The position numbers and the translations under genes were made by a program. The notes under the pieces were generated by a model, which was not told the origin of the DNA, did no database searches, and saw nothing but the letters and a program-made list of their open reading frames with translations. 64,000 bases of DNA from a virus. The stretch lies in IMG/VR virus record IMGVR_UViG_3300043419_000448, positions 1 through 64,000 of that record; one strand, 5' to 3'. Position 1 is the stretch's first letter, and every line of letters starts with the position of its first letter. Positions 34,296-43,558 of the stretch are shown one piece after another.

Positions 34296-36329
34296 CTACT
34301 TGTTTATTTTAATTTCGCAATAGTCTGTTGTGCAGTATGCTTCACCTTGTGCTTCAAGATTATCAACACCATCATAAATAGCACCAAAGTCAATATGCTT
34401 CAACTTGCCAATGTATGACTCATATTGGTCTTCAGTAATCTGAGTGTATGGCTGTTGAGGATAAACTGTGTTTCCCATTGGAAGGAAAGATACTGCCTTT
34501 AGTTGTCCCTCGTACATGTGAAGTGCTGGAACAACGTGCTTTGATTCTGTTTCCTTATCAAATGAAAGTGTTACAGAAACACCATTATCTGACCAGTACT
34601 TTTGAGCAGTTGCTGCAAGTGCAATCTTTTCAAATAGTGTTACATCCTTTTCAGATCTTGGATGACCTGATTTGATTGGGAAGTAGACTACTGATGTATT
34701 TGCTGACACTACGTCATCTTCAATTGTGTACCCCGCTGCTTTGAACAAATGCATCATTGGATCTGTGTTACCAAATCTAACTGCACGAAGGAAGAAGTTT
34801 CCTCCAGGTCCCCAGTGAACTCCAGGAGTTGCACCAGAAAGAATTGAAACAGATCCTGATGGCTTAACTGTTGTTACACGAATTGATTCACGAACACAAA
34901 GCCATTCTGAATACTGGTGGTCATAGTGACGGATCTTGTTGTATCCTTCATCCATCCACTCACGAACAACTGGCAAACCCTTTTGATCTGCAAATGATGC
35001 AATACCTGTAAGTGATGTACCAATGCGACGGTTACGTTGCATGATGCCATTTGTTTGTGGCCAGTGTGTTGGAACAAGTGTTACAGTCTTTCCATATAGG
35101 TATGCAAACTTAAGGGTACGCAGGAAGTCCTCCTTAGATTCATGGCGATTCAAGTGCACTTCTACAAGTGTACATAGTTCGTATGATTCCAATGGCTGCT
35201 CCGCACATGGGTTAAATCCCATCACACGATAATCCTTACCGTCTGGCGCATCCTTTAGTCGTCCATAATTACGAGCAACATCAAGCCAGATAAAACCTGG
35301 CTCTCCATTCTCTGTAACTAAATCTACATAATCTTCGTACTTAGTTCCTACCTCTGCTGAGATAGAGTTATTTGACATCCAAGCCCAGCCTGGATTTTCT
35401 TGATCAAATGAGTTACGCTCTGGGAACATTTCTGAATTCTTTAGATTCATGAATGTTTCATCCCCTGCATTTCCCAAAGCAAGTGTTGCTGATCTACGAA
35501 CATTGCCTGAAACAACACATGTTCCAATAAGGTTTACCAAGTCTACGATGGCACGAGAATCTAGTGTTTCTCCGCCTCTGGAGCCGATTACACGGTCTAT
35601 CTGGTCATGCAACTTGATAAGAGGTGCAGGTCCTGATGCAACGCCTCCAAAGCCCTTAATGGCTGCTCCAAGAGGTCTGATCAAATCATAGTTAAACTTC
35701 TGAATACTCTGGTTTGGTCTTAGATAAGAGTTGATCAGAAGTCTGACTGACTCTACCCATCCCTCACGAGTGTCTGGGATTTCAAATATCTGTTCTGGTT
35801 CTGATGGGGAGTAGATTGCAAAATTCTTATCCTGTCCTACAGTGTCAAACCCTACACCGATTCCAAGCATAAGAGCATCCATAACCCAGGCAAACAACGC
35901 TCCTGGATCATTCTTGTCAAGATCCTTTGTAGATACCATCGCACAGTTTTGTAGTGCTGCTGAGTTCTTCTTCTCCATGGTCATCGGAGTTCCAAATGCC
36001 CACATACCTCTTCCTGGTGGTGTCCACTTTAATTCAAACATTCTTTGGAATGCTTCCTGTGCTGACTTCTGAGCCTTGTAGTCATTCCATGGGAGACGAT
36101 TCTCTTTAGCATGGTTCTTCTGTACTGAATACATACCCTCGATTACACGACGACACACCTCATGCCAACGCTCTTTAGTTCCATCCTCCTTCATACGAGA
36201 ATAAGTACGAATAAAGGTAATTTCTCCTAAAGAGTTTTCTGCTGCATCTTTAAAACCAAATGGGCTTGGAGCAGAAGTATACTTTTCTACAAAATCCTCT
36301 GGAAGTCTAAAACTAAAAAAATCTGACAT
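34296..36329 (-). CDS. nrdJ: Adenosylcobalamin-dependent ribonucleotide reductase (class II, monomeric)
   Basis: This protein of 677 residues reduces ribonucleotides to deoxyribonucleotides for phage DNA synthesis without oxygen or a small subunit. The key residues are present: C129 in NCAMV, C375 and E377 in FNPCAEQPL (thiyl radical site and acid), C386 eleven residues later as the second redox cysteine, and the C-terminal shuttle pair C666-x4-C671. This is the RTPR type known from Lactobacillus and many phages. The length is near the family's usual 700-740. It has a good ribosome site and a TATACT promoter upstream. Confidence 0.95.
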   Translation of the reverse strand: MSDFFSFRLPEDFVEKYTSAPSPFGFKDAAENSLGEITFIRTYSRMKEDGTKERWHEVCRRVIEGMYSVQKNHAKENRLPWNDYKAQKSAQEAFQRMFELKWTPPGRGMWAFGTPMTMEKKNSAALQNCAMVSTKDLDKNDPGALFAWVMDALMLGIGVGFDTVGQDKNFAIYSPSEPEQIFEIPDTREGWVESVRLLINSYLRPNQSIQKFNYDLIRPLGAAIKGFGGVASGPAPLIKLHDQIDRVIGSRGGETLDSRAIVDLVNLIGTCVVSGNVRRSATLALGNAGDETFMNLKNSEMFPERNSFDQENPGWAWMSNNSISAEVGTKYEDYVDLVTENGEPGFIWLDVARNYGRLKDAPDGKDYRVMGFNPCAEQPLESYELCTLVEVHLNRHESKEDFLRTLKFAYLYGKTVTLVPTHWPQTNGIMQRNRRIGTSLTGIASFADQKGLPVVREWMDEGYNKIRHYDHQYSEWLCVRESIRVTTVKPSGSVSILSGATPGVHWGPGGNFFLRAVRFGNTDPMMHLFKAAGYTIEDDVVSANTSVVYFPIKSGHPRSEKDVTLFEKIALAATAQKYWSDNGVSVTLSFDKETESKHVVPALHMYEGQLKAVSFLPMGNTVYPQQPYTQITEDQYESYIGKLKHIDFGAIYDGVDNLEAQGEAYCTTDYCEIKINK

Positions 36330-36362
36330 GTGTATCGTCCTTTCAAAAACGGAATAGTCTTA

Positions 36363-36390
36363 AGTATAGCAGAGTTTTTAAAAAAGTAAA
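36363..36390 (-). promoter_or_regulatory. Promoter of the ribonucleotide reductase gene, with hairpin
   Basis: TTTACT and TATACT are 16 nt apart on the minus strand, with TGC before the -10. A perfect 8-bp inverted repeat (36371-36378 and 36388-36395) overlaps the spacer and -35 region, and could be an operator or a weak stem-loop terminator of the upstream operon. There is no T-run, so I favour a regulatory site. Confidence 0.45.
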
Positions 36391-36417
36391 ACTCTCCCCT
36401 AAAGTTGTGGTTAAGAG

Positions 36418-37092
36418 TTAATATTTGCCACTAAATATATGATTTAACTCTATATGATTTATGTTAACATGCTTTGGTAATTCCGAAACCCAACGTATAC
36501 ATTCAGCCATATCTTCTGCAGTTAGAGCAGCAGATCTTTTCTCTTCTTGTGTATCAATAGTTCCTGGACATATTTCAGTAATCTTAATACCATACTCTGG
36601 AAACTCTAGTCTCATTGTATCAACAAGGGCCATCATACCTCTTTTAGCATTTGTATAATTACCGCCAGATCTATAGGAAAACTTTCCACCCAAAGAACTG
36701 ATGAATATTATTGTTGGCGATTCCGACTTCTTCATAGAGGGAACGAAAAGTTGAGATAAATACATAGGACCAGAAACATTTATGTCGTATGCTCTTCTGA
36801 AATTGTCCATAGTTTCATGAATTATGTGAGTTGGGCTTGCGCCTCCACCAGCATTATTTACCAAGAGGTCTATGGTTATTCCTTCATATTTTTCATAAAA
36901 CTTTTTAATTTGAGAAGAGTCTGTAATGTCCATTTGATAAACCTCTACATTATCAGACACAAGTTCAGATACTTTTGATAAGTCTCTTGAAACTGCTATA
37001 ACTTTATATCCATTCTCAGATAAAAGTTTTACAGTTGCTAATCCAACACCTTTGCTGGCACCAGTTACAATTGCTGTTTTTTGACTATCCAT
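36418..37092 (-). CDS. Short-chain dehydrogenase/reductase (SDR)
   Basis: This protein of 224 residues binds NAD(P)H and interconverts a hydroxyl and a carbonyl. The Rossmann motif is T10-G-A-S-K-G-V-G17, the structural motif is N79-N-A-G, and the catalytic set is S132/S133, Y146 and K150 (YTNAK). It is shorter than typical SDRs (about 250) but complete. It overlaps the FkbM-like gene by 8 nt. In a phage, an SDR beside a methyltransferase and near glycosyltransferase genes may make or trim a sugar; the substrate is not visible. Confidence 0.85.
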   Translation of the reverse strand: MDSQKTAIVTGASKGVGLATVKLLSENGYKVIAVSRDLSKVSELVSDNVEVYQMDITDSSQIKKFYEKYEGITIDLLVNNAGGGASPTHIIHETMDNFRRAYDINVSGPMYLSQLFVPSMKKSESPTIIFISSLGGKFSYRSGGNYTNAKRGMMALVDTMRLEFPEYGIKITEICPGTIDTQEEKRSAALTAEDMAECIRWVSELPKHVNINHIELNHIFSGKY

Positions 37093-37741
37093 TTAGAACT
37101 CTTTCCATGATATTGTGAAGATCATTAAAACCATTTTTACTATCTGGCTTGATCCTGCTCCAGACATCATCGGTATCTCCCTTGTGGATTAAATAATATC
37201 CAAACATTGATAAAATGTCCCTCTGCATCCTTTTGCTTTCTTCAAATGCATGGTGAATTCCTCCGCTATGCTCTATAGCAATAATATCAAATTTGTATCT
37301 GCTAAGTGGCAAGTTTAACAATGCTAATGTGTTTGCGTGGATTCCTGCATCTGAATCAATATCTATTGATAGAAAGTTTATTATATTTGGAAAATTGTTT
37401 TCTTTAAAATGCTTTTCCCAATTAACTCTTAGCGCATTATCATTAATGCATTTATTTTTTCTATTATCATTAAATAGTTCAGAATAGTATTTTGAAATTT
37501 CAATAGATATGCCATTCCAACCGTGCTCTTTTTCTAAGAAATATGTATTGCTTCCATCCTTAAAATGGTTAGCGCCAACCTCTACATAAAATCCATTTTT
37601 TAAATCATTATTAAACTTATAAGCAATGACTGCATGCATAGGCGTATCTTCATCATTTTTAAAATCATCAAGAGTCCACTCAGAACATTCATGCGAAATG
37701 CCTTTATAGTCTTGCTTTATGATTTTTTTTATTGAATTCAT
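37085..37741 (-). CDS. FkbM-family methyltransferase
   Basis: This protein of 218 residues is a SAM-dependent methyltransferase. The SAM-binding region FYVEVGANHFKDGSNTYFLE near residue 50 is characteristic of the FkbM family, followed by WNGISIEIS and the second acidic motif FLSIDIDSDAG. FkbM enzymes often methylate hydroxyl groups of sugars or secondary metabolites. It lies between the oxygenase array and the SDR and is probably cotranscribed with them, so it might methylate a sugar on a modified phage protein; that is inference. Confidence 0.75.
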   Translation of the reverse strand: MNSIKKIIKQDYKGISHECSEWTLDDFKNDEDTPMHAVIAYKFNNDLKNGFYVEVGANHFKDGSNTYFLEKEHGWNGISIEISKYYSELFNDNRKNKCINDNALRVNWEKHFKENNFPNIINFLSIDIDSDAGIHANTLALLNLPLSRYKFDIIAIEHSGGIHHAFEESKRMQRDILSMFGYYLIHKGDTDDVWSRIKPDSKNGFNDLHNIMERVLNG

Positions 37742-37747
37742 TAGGCT

Positions 37748-38470
37748 TTATGAACCAGTATTAAAGGCCATATCGTTGTGAATCCAATGACCTGGAACCA
37801 TGTACTTAATGCCACTCTTAACTCTATGAGCAGTATGGAAATATGGTGCAGATGATGGGAAGATAATTACGCTGTTTGCTTTTGGCTTTACTCCAAAGTC
37901 TATAGAGTTTTCCTTAACAGCAACATCGTAGTCTGGATCTACTGCAGGTGCCCCCGCTGTCCAGCCAGTACTACTTGTCCATCCTCCATCATAATCCTTT
38001 AGTTGAAAAGAAATCTCTCCTCCGTCATTGTCATCATTAAGATACATAACAAGGGAATACCTAAGAGTTTTATCTCCATCTAACTGATCAAAGTGTGAGC
38101 CCATATCAACATTGGTGTTGTACTTCTTTATATTAAAAGTAGGAAAAATATTAGGCTCATCATTATCTCCAAGAGACTTAGCATAGTCTTTTGATACCTT
38201 GTTAAAAGTATCTAAAACAGCATTATAGATATAAGCCATCTTTTCTTTTATTGGGTCATCGAAGCCACGAATTGCTGTTGCATCAAATGTCTTTGTGACT
38301 CCATAAATAAATGTTTTATCGTTTGATGATGTCCACAAGTTCCAATTGTTTATCTCTCCATCTGGAGAACCAAGTGCATCCAACTCATCAATAACGCTCA
38401 TGAACTTATCAAAGTCTTCAATTGCATCTGTGTAGTAGTAAGTCTTTGGGTCTAATATTTCTCTATTCAT
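37748..38470 (-). CDS. 2-oxoglutarate/Fe(II) oxygenase, P4H-like (array copy 1)
   Basis: This protein of 240 residues uses Fe(II), 2-oxoglutarate and oxygen, probably to hydroxylate a protein side chain. It keeps the iron ligands H126-x-D128 and H212 and the 2-oxoglutarate-binding K222. The core line LVMYLNDDNDGGEISFQLKD is shared with all its paralogues here. It differs in a 25-residue insertion after the core (GGWTSSTGWTAGAP). TAGGAGGA gives a strong start. It is the last oxygenase of the array before the FkbM gene. The substrate is unknown. Confidence 0.85.
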   Translation of the reverse strand: MNREILDPKTYYYTDAIEDFDKFMSVIDELDALGSPDGEINNWNLWTSSNDKTFIYGVTKTFDATAIRGFDDPIKEKMAYIYNAVLDTFNKVSKDYAKSLGDNDEPNIFPTFNIKKYNTNVDMGSHFDQLDGDKTLRYSLVMYLNDDNDGGEISFQLKDYDGGWTSSTGWTAGAPAVDPDYDVAVKENSIDFGVKPKANSVIIFPSSAPYFHTAHRVKSGIKYMVPGHWIHNDMAFNTGS

Positions 38471-38479
38471 TATATCCTC

Positions 38480-39139
38480 CTAGTACCTATTCTTTTCATA
38501 GTGATCTTTTTCTTTTATAAAGCCAACTACGACATATCTTATTGGTCCGTCTTGTACATGTCTTACTCCATGTTCGTGCTTTTCATCCCCTGGGAAAAAT
38601 AGCATGTCTCCTGGTTTTGGCTTCAATGATATATCAAGGTTTGGGAAAAATAATTCTCCTCCTTCATACTCATCATTTATATAAACTATTGTCGCATATC
38701 TTATTGAAGGGTCTGTATGCTGATCTGTGTGCGCTTTTAATTCAACCCCTGGCTGCATTCTTTGAATTGTTGCCAATCCGCTAAGGATTAGAGATGGGTC
38801 TGAATTATTTACCATGCTCTGAAGTCGTTCATAGAATACATGCTGCTCTTTATGATGCTGAATATTTAAATTTTTATCTACCCAGTTTTGAGTAATTTCA
38901 AACTTGCCTTCAGCAACAAGGTTATCAACATCTTCTCTTCCAAATTTTTGCAGGCAAAACTTTTTTAAGTTACTCATATATTCTACTTCCCAGTCAGCCT
39001 GAGATGCATTTAATATTACCCCAAAAACAAAGTCTAAATCTTCTTTTGTTAGAAAATCTTTAACCCAAAGTATCTCGTTTGTGATTTCTTCAAATACAAA
39101 GTTTTTGTCTATAAGTTCTTTTTTAAATGCATCAAGCAT
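38480..39139 (-). CDS. 2-oxoglutarate/Fe(II) oxygenase, P4H-like (array copy 2)
   Basis: I prefer the ATG at 39139 (219 residues): GAGG lies seven nt upstream and the overlap with the preceding stop is only 8 nt. An earlier ATG at 39172 would overlap by 41 nt. The iron ligands are H137-x-D139 and H190, and R201 should hold 2-oxoglutarate. A second HxD (H141, D143) follows directly. The core VYINDEYEGGELFFP is typical. The long N-terminal helical region is specific to this copy and may recognise the substrate. Confidence 0.85.
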   Translation of the reverse strand: MLDAFKKELIDKNFVFEEITNEILWVKDFLTKEDLDFVFGVILNASQADWEVEYMSNLKKFCLQKFGREDVDNLVAEGKFEITQNWVDKNLNIQHHKEQHVFYERLQSMVNNSDPSLILSGLATIQRMQPGVELKAHTDQHTDPSIRYATIVYINDEYEGGELFFPNLDISLKPKPGDMLFFPGDEKHEHGVRHVQDGPIRYVVVGFIKEKDHYEKNRY

Positions 39140-39887
39140 CTGGAACCTCGTCCGACTTATATCTATTTCCATCTTTATCTATCTTCCAGCCCTGCTTAAG
39201 CAAATCTTGCCATTCGGCTCTTTCAATTTCTTGCTTTGCTCTGGTCTCTTTCATCTCTGCAGCCCATGCATCTCTCAATTCTTGCGAGTAAGCATCTTCT
39301 GGTCTGTCATCCCAAAACGATCCGATTGTATATCTAACACCGCTTGTGATCATAGAGACCTCATGCATGTTATTAAATCCCCCATCAAATACAGCAAGCA
39401 TTCCAACCTTTGGCTGTATCTCTAAGTCTTGGTCTGGAAATTTAAGAAGACCACCTTCAAAGTCATCATTCAAATACAAAAATCCTGCATATCTACTTCT
39501 TGTAAATGCTCCAGAGTTACCTTCTGCATCTGTATTATCTGAGTGCTTTCTTGCATATGCTCCTGGCTCCCACTTTTGTGTATGGTACCCAATTTGGTGT
39601 ACTGTCTCTGGGTCAAGATCGTGAACACTTGCAATTGCATTAATTATTCCCTGCTTAATTTCTGAAAAGATGTTAGGGCTTAGTTCTTCATTTATAACAT
39701 GCTCATCATTGTCTTCTGGCAAAACTGATGAGTATGACTCATAAAAAGATATTGGCATCCATGTAATAGTACCAACTTCTACATGCTTATCTAGGACCTT
39801 CACAAGTTTTGCAGATGTTTCTGCATCCAGGAAGTTCTCATAGACAACTATATCTTTAGTAAGTCGGTTCTTGTTTTCTAGGTTCAT
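39132..39887 (-). CDS. 2-oxoglutarate/Fe(II) oxygenase, P4H-like (array copy 3)
   Basis: This protein of 251 residues has iron ligands H115-x-D117 and H175 and the 2-oxoglutarate anchor R185 in SGVRY. The core reads FLYLNDDFEGGLLKFP. A charged C-terminal helix of about 55 residues (AAEMKETRAKQEIERAEW) extends beyond the catalytic domain and could contact a partner. It overlaps the previous oxygenase gene as ATGA and the next by 8 nt, so these are translated in series. All catalytic positions are intact. Confidence 0.87.
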   Translation of the reverse strand: MNLENKNRLTKDIVVYENFLDAETSAKLVKVLDKHVEVGTITWMPISFYESYSSVLPEDNDEHVINEELSPNIFSEIKQGIINAIASVHDLDPETVHQIGYHTQKWEPGAYARKHSDNTDAEGNSGAFTRSRYAGFLYLNDDFEGGLLKFPDQDLEIQPKVGMLAVFDGGFNNMHEVSMITSGVRYTIGSFWDDRPEDAYSQELRDAWAAEMKETRAKQEIERAEWQDLLKQGWKIDKDGNRYKSDEVPDA

Positions 39888-40756
39888 CTTAGTCTCACTC
39901 CATTTTTGATTTCGGCTCTTTGTGGATACTTGTCTCTAAATGCTTTTTCTAGTTCTGGCTGCATAGATGCCCAAACATCTTTTCCAAATTCTTTTTCTTT
40001 TTCATACCATTCGTCTGTTCCCTTTTGGTATTTTTGCCAGTACATTCTTGATAAAAACTTATTCTTATTATATGAAGGCATTACTCCATGAAGGTATGGC
40101 TTACCCTCTTCTGTTAAATAGTCTGGATGACCTGATGGGAAAACTAATAGATCTCCTGCTTCTGGCTTATACTTTACAAGTTTATCTCCCATAACAAAGT
40201 CAACTTCTCCACCCTCGTAATCATCATTGAAGTAGATTGTGCATGTTATTATAAATTTATATCCTGGAGCATCTGCTTGCTCTGGCATGTAGTCTGAGTG
40301 ATATCTCATTCCATGTTTTTCTGTTTCGCTACTTGTATGGTACTTTCCTATTGTTCCACCAGTCCATCTCCAGGTGTTAATTGTATTTCCATTATCGTCT
40401 AAGCATGTTTCATTCAGATCGACATCAACATTATATCTCTTAATATAGTCTGCAGTCACTAGGTGAAAGTTTTCCATCATTTCTAAAACAAAATTCTTTT
40501 GGTCTTCCTGAGTTTCTGTTTTTGCATCTACATCTTCTAGGATTCCATTTCTATATGACATAGAAAAATTTGGAATGATTGGGTTTAGGTAATCTCCAAA
40601 AATAGACCACTGCGTCCAAGGACTAAAAAGCCTGTCTTCTGTTTCAACAAGAGAATCTGTCAAAACTTTATAAGACTTTGAGACATCCTTAAACATATTC
40701 TTATACACAAGAATGTTAGGGTATATCTCAATTGCTTCTAGTGCTTTATCTGTCAT
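39884..40756 (-). CDS. 2-oxoglutarate/Fe(II) oxygenase, P4H-like (array copy 4)
   Basis: At 290 residues this is the longest of the array. The ligands are H153-x-D155 and H223, with K233 or R237 as the 2-oxoglutarate contact. The core reads TIYFNDDYEGGEVDF. The final motif departs from the SG-x-R/K-Y pattern of the others (SYNKNKFLSRMYW), so cofactor or substrate binding may differ. The C-terminus is basic and helical. The gene overlaps neighbours on both sides with ATGA junctions. Confidence 0.82.
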   Translation of the reverse strand: MTDKALEAIEIYPNILVYKNMFKDVSKSYKVLTDSLVETEDRLFSPWTQWSIFGDYLNPIIPNFSMSYRNGILEDVDAKTETQEDQKNFVLEMMENFHLVTADYIKRYNVDVDLNETCLDDNGNTINTWRWTGGTIGKYHTSSETEKHGMRYHSDYMPEQADAPGYKFIITCTIYFNDDYEGGEVDFVMGDKLVKYKPEAGDLLVFPSGHPDYLTEEGKPYLHGVMPSYNKNKFLSRMYWQKYQKGTDEWYEKEKEFGKDVWASMQPELEKAFRDKYPQRAEIKNGVRLR

Positions 40757-41439
40757 GGCTGTCTTTCCCCTGTATGCTTTGTTATTTCCCAGAAGAATGG
40801 ACAGGTATATCTTACACCGCTCTTAATTTCAGTTACTCCATGGATATAGTTTTTATCCCCTGGGAAAAAATACGCTGCACCCTTCTTAGGCTTAAACTGT
40901 ACCCCCTGTAGAGGGAAATACAACTCTCCACCCTCGTAGTCATCATTCAAATAGAATAAACTAGACAAGTCATAGTTTGGAAAATCATTTGGAGTTCCAG
41001 CATCTGGACCTTCATGAAGTTCTTTGTCTGCATGAGGCTTTTGAAATTGTCCTGGAAGCCACTTAACAATAGTAGTTCCAGTTGGAATAACCTCTACCTT
41101 GTAGAACTCTTCTACAATTGGCTTTAGTCTTTGAAAAAGCCCTGCAACAATTGGAGATATCTGAGGATCGTTTTTATCTAAGGTTGGTTGAGTTGCAACT
41201 CGATCCTTCCAGTAGTCTGAGTCATAAGTAACAGTTCCATTTTCATTTACATGACTTTCAGTTACATCCCAGACTGTTAAAGACTTTGCAGCCTTTTCTA
41301 AGAAATCTATTTCTTCTTGTGTCATAAAGTTCTCTAGTTCAACAATCATATCCTTGCCATCTCCAAACCAGCCAGATGGTGTTATAGACGGTGTTCTTTT
41401 TACTACTGTGTACGAATCTTTGTTTTGTTCCATGCTCAT
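40753..41439 (-). CDS. 2-oxoglutarate/Fe(II) oxygenase, P4H-like (array copy 5)
   Basis: This protein of 228 residues carries H136-x-D138, H200 and R210 in SGVRY, with core FYLNDDYEGGELYFP. It is among the closest to canonical prolyl 4-hydroxylase catalytic domains. Translation could start at either of two Met codons (residue 1 or 3). It overlaps the stop of the DUF6065-like gene by 4 nt. The N-terminus (RTPSITPSGWFGDGKDM) is specific to this copy. Confidence 0.87.
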   Translation of the reverse strand: MSMEQNKDSYTVVKRTPSITPSGWFGDGKDMIVELENFMTQEEIDFLEKAAKSLTVWDVTESHVNENGTVTYDSDYWKDRVATQPTLDKNDPQISPIVAGLFQRLKPIVEEFYKVEVIPTGTTIVKWLPGQFQKPHADKELHEGPDAGTPNDFPNYDLSSLFYLNDDYEGGELYFPLQGVQFKPKKGAAYFFPGDKNYIHGVTEIKSGVRYTCPFFWEITKHTGERQP

Positions 41440-42152
41440 AGTATATCACCATTAAGATTATTCTTTACTGAAAGTTTTAGGGCCTTTACTTCATGGCTTC
41501 CCAAAGACTCCTGCTTTTCATTGACTGCATTTCTATACCAGTCTGTCCAGTTACCAGATGCATTTATCACTTGTGCAGCCTCCCCATACGCTATGTTTGC
41601 CTGTTCTCTTTGTCTACCAGGATCTTTGTACTCAACAATGTTTATCTCTGTATTGTTTAAACTTGTTAGAGATATTGGAAGGATTGTGGCAATTGGTGTT
41701 CCAGCCTTTATAACAACTCTTTTATTCGGGGCCTTTGCTCTAATTGCTAGAGGAAGAGGATTATCGTAAAAAGAGGTGCTTATTAAAGATGACATAGTCT
41801 CAAACTCATCACTAAAATAGTTTACTGGTGTAAACGTAAATATGCTAACATCCTGATCTGTTCTAAATACAAGTCCAGTATTTAAACTAATAGAAGATTG
41901 CCCTCTACCAGAGTAAGAGCCTTCTGGACTAAAAATTGTAACATGATCCTGTGTTTGATCATTTATTCCATCCCAAAGAAACTCTATATCTTCTGTACAT
42001 GAGAGACTGTACCCAACTACGTTTGCCTGTGTGACTGGGAAGCATCGGTAGGCATGGTTCTCTGCTGTAGCATCCATCCAATCTCTTTTAATTGACATTG
42101 GAGCAATTTCAAAGATGCTGCCTGGAGCCTTTTCTACTGATATATTGTACAT
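41436..42152 (-). CDS. DUF6065-like protein within the oxygenase array
   Basis: This protein of 238 residues has no iron-binding HxD. Its N-terminal part (SIKRDWMDATAENHAYRCFP, then QANVVGYSLSC) matches, from memory, the DUF6065 pattern found in bacteria and phages next to 2-oxoglutarate oxygenases. A later stretch VVIKAGTPIATILPI is shared with the protein at 43558-44328 (LKAGTPFAQVFPF). A ribosome site GAGAGGG supports the start. Function is unknown; conserved association suggests a partner or substrate-presenting role. Confidence 0.65.
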   Translation of the reverse strand: MYNISVEKAPGSIFEIAPMSIKRDWMDATAENHAYRCFPVTQANVVGYSLSCTEDIEFLWDGINDQTQDHVTIFSPEGSYSGRGQSSISLNTGLVFRTDQDVSIFTFTPVNYFSDEFETMSSLISTSFYDNPLPLAIRAKAPNKRVVIKAGTPIATILPISLTSLNNTEINIVEYKDPGRQREQANIAYGEAAQVINASGNWTDWYRNAVNEKQESLGSHEVKALKLSVKNNLNGDIL

Positions 42153-42158
42153 TAAGGG

Positions 42159-42830
42159 TTATCCCTCTCGATACATTTCTGGAGTGTGAAACTTCTTATT
42201 ATAATCAAGCATAGTTACAATAGAATACTTGGTTCCTGAATGAACAGGCATAGCCTGATGAGGATACATGAAGTTTGATGGGAATATAAACAGATCTCCA
42301 GCCTCTGGCTTAACCTTTAGATTCTGAAGTCTAAAGTATAGTTCTCCACCTTCATAGTCGTCATTAACATATGCTACCAAAGAAACAGTACAGTTATAGG
42401 AGAATCCGTGGTCATGGTGCTCCATAAAGTGTTGTCCTGGTCCGTACTTAATAAAGTTAAATGCTTCCCAATACTGTAGTTTATTTATGTTATGCATTTT
42501 TGCATAATCCTCAACTGCTGGCAACTTTGCATCATAGATATCCTGCCATAGTGCCTGTAGATTTTGAGAAACCTCACTAGTATCATTTTCAATATCTGTT
42601 TTCTTAAACTTAAAGTCTACGCAATCTCTATAGTCTGGCATTAATTGCTGATATCCAACATATGCTGGATGCCAGTGATAGGGGATGCCTTCTGGGGACA
42701 AAGAGCCGTACTCAGCAACAGATCCAATGTTGCTTTCGAGTCTATTAATTACATCAAACTCTTTCTTGATAACTCCCTTGTAGCAAAAAATTCCATTACC
42801 TAGATCTTGTTTTTCTGTCCATGTTTCCAT
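42159..42830 (-). CDS. 2-oxoglutarate/Fe(II) oxygenase, P4H-like (array copy 6)
   Basis: This protein of 223 residues has H138-x-D140, H191 and K201 (SGTKYS), with core YVNDDYEGGELYF. It belongs with copies 7 and 10 in a closer subgroup that shares YRDCVDFKFKK-like segments, a WEAFNF-like line and a final K rather than R. Such similarity points to recent duplication. TAGGAGCA precedes the start, which overlaps the previous stop as TAATG. Confidence 0.87.
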   Translation of the reverse strand: METWTEKQDLGNGIFCYKGVIKKEFDVINRLESNIGSVAEYGSLSPEGIPYHWHPAYVGYQQLMPDYRDCVDFKFKKTDIENDTSEVSQNLQALWQDIYDAKLPAVEDYAKMHNINKLQYWEAFNFIKYGPGQHFMEHHDHGFSYNCTVSLVAYVNDDYEGGELYFRLQNLKVKPEAGDLFIFPSNFMYPHQAMPVHSGTKYSIVTMLDYNKKFHTPEMYREG

Positions 42831-43558
42831 TACATGCTCCTAACTTGTTGGTGACCTAATTCATTAATGTCTGTCATAATTACAACCGAATACTTTGTTC
42901 CTGACTTCATTGGCAAAGATGCATGCTCATAGATGTAGTTAGATGGGAAAACAGCAATGTCTCCTACTCGTGGCTTATAGACTAGGTTATCTAGTCTTGG
43001 GAACTTTATCTCCCCGCCTTCGTAATCATCGTTTATGTATATGACTGCTGATACCGTGCAATTGTATGCTGGACCATGGTCTGCATGAATATTAAAGTGT
43101 GTACCTTCCCCATCATATTTTACAAAGTTAAAGGCCTCATAATAAACAACATTAATGCCCCAATATGTAGCATAGTCGTCAATGCAGACCTTGAGTTTTT
43201 GATAAATTTCTTCATGAAGATCTAAGAGTTCTGAGTTATCTTTGTCTCTTGGACCTAGATTTTCTTGCTTGTACTTAAAGTCTACACAGTGTCTGGCTTT
43301 TTTAATTGTCTCAGTTGAGTTGGTTACTTTGGCTTCTGCCCAAGTATACTTCTTATCACCAGACAAATTTGATTCAAGAGTATTGATGTATCTGTTTGCA
43401 TCTTCTTGTGAGAATGTGTTGTGATAAACATGAAGCCCTAAGCCAAGATTCTCGGCAACAAACCCATTAGTTAATTCTTTTGGTGCAACTCTATTTGATG
43501 CAGTTTCTGATCTATCTTTTGTAAACCAAGGATTTGCATTTTCATCATATACTGTCAT
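42830..43558 (-). CDS. 2-oxoglutarate/Fe(II) oxygenase, P4H-like (array copy 7)
   Basis: This protein of 242 residues has H158-x-D160, H212 and K222, with core YINDDYEGGEIKFP. Segments such as HCVDFKYKQ and YYEAFNFVKY link it to copies 6 and 10. It carries an N-terminal extension of about 30 residues (NPWFTKDRSETASNRV). The start overlaps the preceding stop as TAATGA, so it is coupled to the DUF6065-like gene upstream. Confidence 0.87.
   Translation of the reverse strand: MTVYDENANPWFTKDRSETASNRVAPKELTNGFVAENLGLGLHVYHNTFSQEDANRYINTLESNLSGDKKYTWAEAKVTNSTETIKKARHCVDFKYKQENLGPRDKDNSELLDLHEEIYQKLKVCIDDYATYWGINVVYYEAFNFVKYDGEGTHFNIHADHGPAYNCTVSAVIYINDDYEGGEIKFPRLDNLVYKPRVGDIAVFPSNYIYEHASLPMKSGTKYSVVIMTDINELGHQQVRSM

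Noticed and set aside
36371-36395. Hairpin before the ribonucleotide reductase gene as a terminator
   Set aside because: The stem is A/T-rich and no T-run follows on either strand; it overlaps promoter elements, so I list it as regulatory.
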